Assembly (NCBI GenBank): GCA_002451275.1
Contig: DKBS01000217.1
Coordinates: forward strand, 1 to 9,287
Length of the DNA: 9,287 nt
Origin: Planctomycetaceae bacterium UBA6894
GTDB taxonomy: Bacteria; Planctomycetota; Planctomycetia; Gemmatales; Gemmataceae
Direction of reading: 5' to 3'
The notes beneath the pieces are model-generated. The model was given only the letters and a program-made list of their open reading frames with translations, had not been told where the DNA came from and searched no databases. Positions 5,650 to 9,287 of the stretch are shown in pieces. The translations under genes and the position numbers were made by a program. Position 1 is the stretch's first letter. Each line of letters begins with the position of its first letter.

Positions 5650-7713
5650 TCACTCCAGCGCCAGCCCGTCCACCCACAACCGCAGCGCCGGCGCCCCCCA
5701 CGAATCGAAGCACAGCGAGATCCCAATCACCGAGTGGGGTACCTCCCCGTCCACCTGCCAGCGGTCATCCCCCGCCAGCGGAATCTCAAACAGCCGCCAC
5801 CCCTCCCGCGCCTCGCTGTGGTCCATCTCCCGCATCAAATCCCGACCTTTTTTGGGCTCGATGAAGCACTTCTTCCCGCCAGCCCCGTGCAGCACCACAA
5901 AGGGCCCACCCTGCCACCCGGTCACATCCTCGTTGATCGCTTTCAGCCAGAAACTCAGCTTCTTTTTCCCGGCACTCTCCCAGCGACCATCAAGCGTCTT
6001 GGGATAGGTCAGCGCCGCCCGGAACCCGGCATAGGGCTTGATCTCCACCCCCAGGGCAGATTTCCCCACTAAATGCTCCCCGCTGGCAAAAAAGCACGCC
6101 TTCGAGGTCTGCGCACCACTCCGCTGACGATCCTGAAAATCCTCAATCCCCCAGTCCGCCGAAGCCCCTTCCGTACCCAGTTCCGCCACCTCACGCACCA
6201 CATACACATCCCGCCAAGCCACTTCGGTCCACACGCCGTTGTCCACATTCAGCCCGATGCGCTGGAACCCCGGCTGGGTAAACACCGCCTTCAGTTCCTT
6301 GCCCTCCTTCGGCCTCCCATTCCCTTGTTCCCAGGTGAACCGCAATGCCCTTCCGGCCGGATCACTGCTCCCCTCCGCTGTCCACACCGCCTGCTCACCC
6401 ACCCGCACCGCCCCGGGCCCCGTCAACCGCGCCACCGGCGGCTGCACTTTTCCATCCACAGCCCCACGCCGTTCGCCAAAGTGGTTCACATCCCCGTCCA
6501 GCAGCACATCCCGCTCCGTGCTCCCCCGGTACAGGTTGCCCCGCAGTTCCACCCAGTCGGCATGCTTGCCATAGACATGCCACCGGTTGTCCACCAGCGT
6601 GTTGTTCTCGATCACCCAGTGGTACGCCCGCCACTTCTTCCCCTGGCTGGCCAGGTCACCCACCAGCGCGATCCCAGCGCCGTTATTCCCCTCGCACCGG
6701 TTGCCCCGCACCAGCGTGTGGCTCGAGGAGCCGAACATGAAAACAATCCCGGCATGCCCCTTGCCCGGCAGGTGTGGCGAATTGTGCTGCCCAGTCGGCA
6801 ACCCGTTGAACGATGCCTCGTTGTCGATCAGCCGCGACTGGTCCGAACCGCCCATCCAGAAGCCGTAGCTCGAATGGTTCGCCTTGTTGCGCACGAAGGT
6901 GTTGCGCGGCGCCCAGCATTCCACCGCGTTGTTGTTGGCGAAGGAGCAGTCATTCCCCTCGAAATGGTTCCCGGTGCTGCACCAACCGTTCAGCACGCGG
7001 ATGAAGATGCCATCGCCCCCATGGGTGCAGTCGTTGTCGAAAAAACGGTTGCCGTTTGAGCCGCTCTCGATCAGCACGCTGGTCGAATCCCGCGCGTGCA
7101 CCTCCCCAGGCTTGATACGGATGCCATAACTCAGGGTGTTCCCCCGCACCGTGTTCCGGCAGGCGGTCCACAGCTTCAGGCAGGTGTTCGAGGTGCGCGA
7201 AAAATCATTGCCTTCCAGCGTGTTGTCATCCGAGTCCAGCAGGACGCACCCGTCCCACACACGGTTCGCCTTGTTCTTGCGCAAAATCGACCCGCTCACC
7301 CGGTCCAGCACGATTCCTCCACGCCGACCGCTTTCCCCCCAGCCGAATTCCGGATCATGGAAGTTATCCGAAAAATCGCACCCTTCCACGCGGATGTTCT
7401 TGCAGTTCCGCGCCACCAACCCGGTCTCAAACCCCTTCGCCTTCAGGTTCTTCACCGTCACTCCGTCCACACCGTCCAGCGTCACCCCGTTCCCCTTGAA
7501 CCCTTTTGGACTGCCCCCCTTAGCTCCCACCAGCCAGGCCCCGTTGCCGTCTAGCGTCACCCCCGATTTTTTGATGACAATCGCACCGTAGGTTTTCGCC
7601 GGGTCCAGCGTAGTGTCCCCGGTAAGCTCCAGCACCTCCTGGCCCGAAACAGCACCCACCCCAACCCCAAAAACGGCCAGCAAACCCACCAGCCAACCCG
7701 CAACAACCTTCAT
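5650..7713 (-). CDS. Secreted right-handed parallel beta-helix protein with PKD-like and C-terminal sandwich domains
   Basis: From ATG 7713 the product is 687 residues. Residues 1-24 are a signal peptide (MKVVAGWLVGLLAVFGVGVG ... VSG). Residues ~45-410 form a right-handed beta-helix of the NosD/pectate-lyase-like type, shown by repeating coils with N-T-x-x-x-G-N-x steps: NTLEGNDFS, NTVRGNTLSYG, NRFFDNDCTHGGDG, NHFEGNDCSFANN, NTFVRNKANHSSYG, SRLIDNEASFNG, HTLVRGNRCEGNN. Residues ~425-508 resemble a PKD/Ig-like module (PVARLTGPGAVRVGEQAVWTAEGSSDPAG). Residues ~520-687 look like a galactose-binding-like sandwich, ending LRLWVDGLALE. Such folds act on or bind polysaccharides outside the cytoplasm; no catalytic triad could be assigned, so lyase, epimerase or pure binding all remain possible. 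The frame opens at 7749, but 7713 begins the signal peptide and has GGGGA five bases upstream. It is divergent from the CIA30 gene. Confidence 0.9.
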   Translation of the reverse strand: MKVVAGWLVGLLAVFGVGVGAVSGQEVLELTGDTTLDPAKTYGAIVIKKSGVTLDGNGAWLVGAKGGSPKGFKGNGVTLDGVDGVTVKNLKAKGFETGLVARNCKNIRVEGCDFSDNFHDPEFGWGESGRRGGIVLDRVSGSILRKNKANRVWDGCVLLDSDDNTLEGNDFSRTSNTCLKLWTACRNTVRGNTLSYGIRIKPGEVHARDSTSVLIESGSNGNRFFDNDCTHGGDGIFIRVLNGWCSTGNHFEGNDCSFANNNAVECWAPRNTFVRNKANHSSYGFWMGGSDQSRLIDNEASFNGLPTGQHNSPHLPGKGHAGIVFMFGSSSHTLVRGNRCEGNNGAGIALVGDLASQGKKWRAYHWVIENNTLVDNRWHVYGKHADWVELRGNLYRGSTERDVLLDGDVNHFGERRGAVDGKVQPPVARLTGPGAVRVGEQAVWTAEGSSDPAGRALRFTWEQGNGRPKEGKELKAVFTQPGFQRIGLNVDNGVWTEVAWRDVYVVREVAELGTEGASADWGIEDFQDRQRSGAQTSKACFFASGEHLVGKSALGVEIKPYAGFRAALTYPKTLDGRWESAGKKKLSFWLKAINEDVTGWQGGPFVVLHGAGGKKCFIEPKKGRDLMREMDHSEAREGWRLFEIPLAGDDRWQVDGEVPHSVIGISLCFDSWGAPALRLWVDGLALE

Positions 7714-7828
7714 GACTTTCCCCGAAAAAAAACGAATACCTGTTTCCATCCATTGCCATCAGGATACCCATTCCTCCACCCGAAGCGGCCCAACCGCCTA
7801 ATAATGAATTAGACCTTGGAGAAATGAA

Positions 7829-8389
7829 ATGTTTCCGTGCCTGTTGGCCCTGTGGGGAACCCTGTGCATGCACGCTGATCCCGTCCGGCCACTGTTCGAT
7901 TTCAAACAGGCTGCAGCCGCCACCCGCTGGCAGGCGGTCAATGATGGCGTCATGGGGGGTGTTTCCCAAGGTGCGTTCCGTCTCACCACCGCTGGCATTC
8001 TCGAGTTCACCGGCACTCTGTCGCTCGAAAACAACGGTGGCTTCGCCTCCGTCCGTTCCAAACCAGCCAACCTGGGCCTCAAATCCAATGACACCCTGCT
8101 CATCAAGCTGAAGGGCGACGGTCGCGACTATTCGCTCAACCTCTACATCAACCGCCCGTTGATGGCTTTTTCCTACCGGGCCAACTTCGCCACCAAAAAA
8201 GATGAATGGCTCGAAATCCGCGCCCCGCTAGCCAACTTCGTCGCTACCTCCTTCGGCCGCGAGGTCGCAAGCGCCGGCCCGGTCGATCCCGCCGAGATCA
8301 TCGGCGTCGGCTTCATGCTCTCCGACAAGAAACCCGGCCCCTTCCGGCTCGAGATCGAATCCATTCAGGCAGTTTCTCCCGGGCGCTGA
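7829..8389 (+). CDS. CIA30 family protein, probably exported
   Basis: The product is 186 residues. It carries the CIA30 (complex I intermediate-associated protein 30) signatures: FDF near residue 23, WQAVNDGVMGGVSQGAF (34-50), LEFTGTLSLENNGGFASVRS (58-77), GDGRDYSLNLY (97-107), WLEIRAPLANF (127-137), and the closing GVGFMLSDKKPGPFRLEIESI (159-179). In mitochondria the family assists complex I assembly. Bacterial members are common, and the fold is a galactose-binding-like sandwich with unknown role. Residues 1-16 (MFPCLLALWGTLCMHA before DP) look like a short export signal, which argues against a cytosolic assembly factor; there is a Cys at 13 but no good lipobox. ATG 7829 has GGAG (7818-7821) seven bases upstream. 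ATG 7824 is in another frame. It is divergent from the beta-helix gene and is followed by a tiny membrane protein gene. Confidence 0.9.
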   Translation: MFPCLLALWGTLCMHADPVRPLFDFKQAAAATRWQAVNDGVMGGVSQGAFRLTTAGILEFTGTLSLENNGGFASVRSKPANLGLKSNDTLLIKLKGDGRDYSLNLYINRPLMAFSYRANFATKKDEWLEIRAPLANFVATSFGREVASAGPVDPAEIIGVGFMLSDKKPGPFRLEIESIQAVSPGR

Positions 8390-8448
8390 GCATCATCAGA
8401 TCCATTCCCCTATAAAAGGAGCTTCCAGACACTCCCGGGAATCCCAGC

Positions 8449-8541
8449 ATGGTCAAGATGACCATCCTCTTTTTCAGCATCCTCATCATCGTCACGGGCT
8501 TCTTCGTCTGGTGGTACCGCCTCTTCCGCCCCAGGGGCTGA
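8449..8541 (+). CDS. Predicted 30-residue single-pass membrane microprotein
   Basis: ATG at 8449 to TGA at 8539-8541 encodes a 30-residue peptide beginning MVKMTILFFSILIIVTGFF and ending VWWYRLFRPRG. Residues 4-22 are a continuous hydrophobic span, with a Trp-Trp-Tyr interface belt followed by Arg24, Arg27 and Arg29. This predicts one transmembrane helix with a cytosolic, positively charged C-terminus by the positive-inside rule. GGGA (8437-8440) eight bases upstream is a modest ribosome site. A better AGGAG (8417-8421) is too far, with no start codon at proper distance from it. An in-frame stop at 8413-8415 fixes the upstream limit. It lies 59 bases after the CIA30 gene on the same strand and may share its transcript. 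No homologue is recognised; the peptide-like composition is the only evidence that it is expressed. Confidence 0.5.
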   Translation: MVKMTILFFSILIIVTGFFVWWYRLFRPRG

Positions 8542-8562
8542 AACGGTTTCAAGCCGGCCTGG
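8531..8562. other. Imperfect hairpin between convergent genes, possible weak terminator
   Basis: CCAGG (8531-8535) pairs with CCTGG (8558-8562). Inner segments GGC/GCC and TGAAAC/GTTTCA also pair, with small bulges between. The structure overlaps the microprotein stop and lies before the minus-strand stop at 8590. It has no T run on either side, so an intrinsic terminator role is uncertain. Confidence 0.3.
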
Positions 8563-8589
8563 TACATCCAGCTCCCGCGTGCCAAAACG

Positions 8590-9287
8590 TTACCGGGTCC
8601 CGTCGCACGCGATCTTGATCTCCGCTTCGGAAACCACCGGATGCCCATCACGGGTGGTGCTGGCGCGGGCCGTTACCTTGTAAACTCCCGGCTTCAACCC
8701 TCCTGCGCCCGCCGCCAGCTTCCATTCCACGCTCCATTGCCTGTCCGGGGGCAGAATTTTCTTCTCAGCGGTAAGGGTGCTGGCCCATTCGGCCGGAACC
8801 ACCAGCTCCAAAACCACCGGCTCTCGCAGCGAGGCGGATCGAAGCAGTTCGACCGGCACCGACGCGGCCCCATCCTTCCCCAACTCGATCTCGGCGGGCG
8901 CCGTCAGCTTGAGCAGCGCCCCCTCGATCGACATCGTGATCTGCCCCTCCACATCGCCGGTCACCCAGCGTTCCGTGCCGGCCGGGTCCTTCACCCGGGC
9001 CATCCCCACCAGGCCGATCCGCGAGGTGCGGCTGGTCTCCAGCCCCTCCGGCAAAAAGACGGGATAATGAACCCGCTTCACCCCCGGTTCAACGGTCAGC
9101 GACGGCCCCCGGATGCCCTGCCGGTGGCGTTGCTGCCGTGCCGCCATGTCCAGCACGATCTCGCCCGTAAAATCCTTGTCTCGTTCGATGGACAGTTCTG
9201 CCAGATGGGTGGCCCCCCGGTTCACCCGCCGGCCGCCATCCGCCTCGAGGGGTTTTATCTTGAAGGGCGGCTTAACGGTGGTCGCCA
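8590..9287 (-). CDS. C-terminal part of a large protein with Ig-like modules (partial)
   Basis: The minus-strand frame ends at TAA (8590-8592) and stays open to the right edge of the window, so at least 232 residues are visible and the N-terminus is missing. A GTG at 9225 is in frame, but the upstream codons (PPFKIKPLEADGGRR) continue the same protein style and it should not be taken as the start. The chain alternates beta-strand segments: LAELSIERDKDFTGEIVLDM, PSLTVEPGVKRVHYPVFLPEG, KLTAPAEIELGKDGAASVPVEL, PVVLELVVPAEWAS, LKPGVYKVTARASTT. It ends in DGHPVVSEAEIKIACDGTR. This is the look of tandem Ig-like/NPCBM-associated or PPC-type modules at the end of large exported proteins in Planctomycetes and Verrucomicrobia. 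No catalytic domain is in view, and the family is not recognised with confidence. Confidence 0.72.
   Translation of the reverse strand, partial: ATTVKPPFKIKPLEADGGRRVNRGATHLAELSIERDKDFTGEIVLDMAARQQRHRQGIRGPSLTVEPGVKRVHYPVFLPEGLETSRTSRIGLVGMARVKDPAGTERWVTGDVEGQITMSIEGALLKLTAPAEIELGKDGAASVPVELLRSASLREPVVLELVVPAEWASTLTAEKKILPPDRQWSVEWKLAAGAGGLKPGVYKVTARASTTRDGHPVVSEAEIKIACDGTR

Noticed and set aside
5962..7059. Long plus-strand frames of 100-330 codons opposite the beta-helix gene.
   Set aside because: They are Pro/His/Arg-rich shadows of a well-supported repeat protein, and none has a recognisable domain.
6550..7400. Possible DNA repeats within the beta-helix coding region.
   Set aside because: The periodicity is at the protein level (degenerate N-T-x-x-x-G-N coils); no direct DNA repeat longer than a few codons was seen.
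7520..7969. A Gly-rich 149-codon minus-strand frame with a GGAGG before an internal ATG (7768).
   Set aside because: It overlaps both the beta-helix and CIA30 genes out of frame and has no domain; the start and signal peptide at 7713 explain the region better.

Overview
The window is GC-rich bacterial DNA, judged by eye, with a strong C/G bias at codon third positions. Long false open frames therefore lie opposite almost every real gene. The gene mix points to the Verrucomicrobia/Planctomycetes group: a PQQ-type propeller, a secreted beta-helix protein, an exported CIA30-domain protein, a CE1-like esterase, DUF2071, and a large Ig-like surface protein. This placement is inferred from protein flavour; there is no rRNA or other marker gene to confirm it.

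Layout, left to right. (1) Positions 1-370, plus strand: the 3' end of a PQQ-like beta-propeller gene, closed by a very strong bidirectional hairpin terminator (389-430). (2) Positions 449-2270, minus strand: a compact operon of a MarR-family regulator, a pirin (cupin) and an FMN nitroreductase. It is read from an AT-rich control region (about 2290-2345) that carries a 12-bp perfect palindrome containing a consensus -35 hexamer. (3) Positions 2402-3562, minus strand: a secreted alpha/beta-hydrolase esterase with its own terminator (2357-2380). (4) Positions 3829-4722, plus strand: an OxyR-type LysR regulator with the two redox cysteines in the E. coli OxyR spacing. It converges on, and overlaps by 31 bp, (5) a DUF2071 gene (4692-5570, minus), which follows (6) a secreted right-handed beta-helix protein (5650-7713, minus). 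(7) Divergent from it, positions 7829-8389, plus: a CIA30-domain protein with an export signal, followed by a 30-residue single-membrane-pass microprotein (8449-8541). (8) Positions 8590-9287, minus: the C-terminal part of a large, probably surface-exposed, protein with Ig-like modules, cut by the window edge.

Two themes recur. The first is redox or electrophile sensing: an OxyR-type peroxide sensor, and a MarR regulator heading a pirin-nitroreductase operon that looks self-regulated. The second is extracytoplasmic carbohydrate or surface biology: the esterase, the beta-helix protein, the CIA30-domain protein and the Ig-like protein. No CRISPR array, prophage, transposon, tRNA or rRNA was seen. 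No clearly new defence or biosynthetic system is evident. The most useful follow-ups are the MarR operator pair, the microprotein, and the shared sandwich-type domains on either side of the 7714-7828 divergent promoter.
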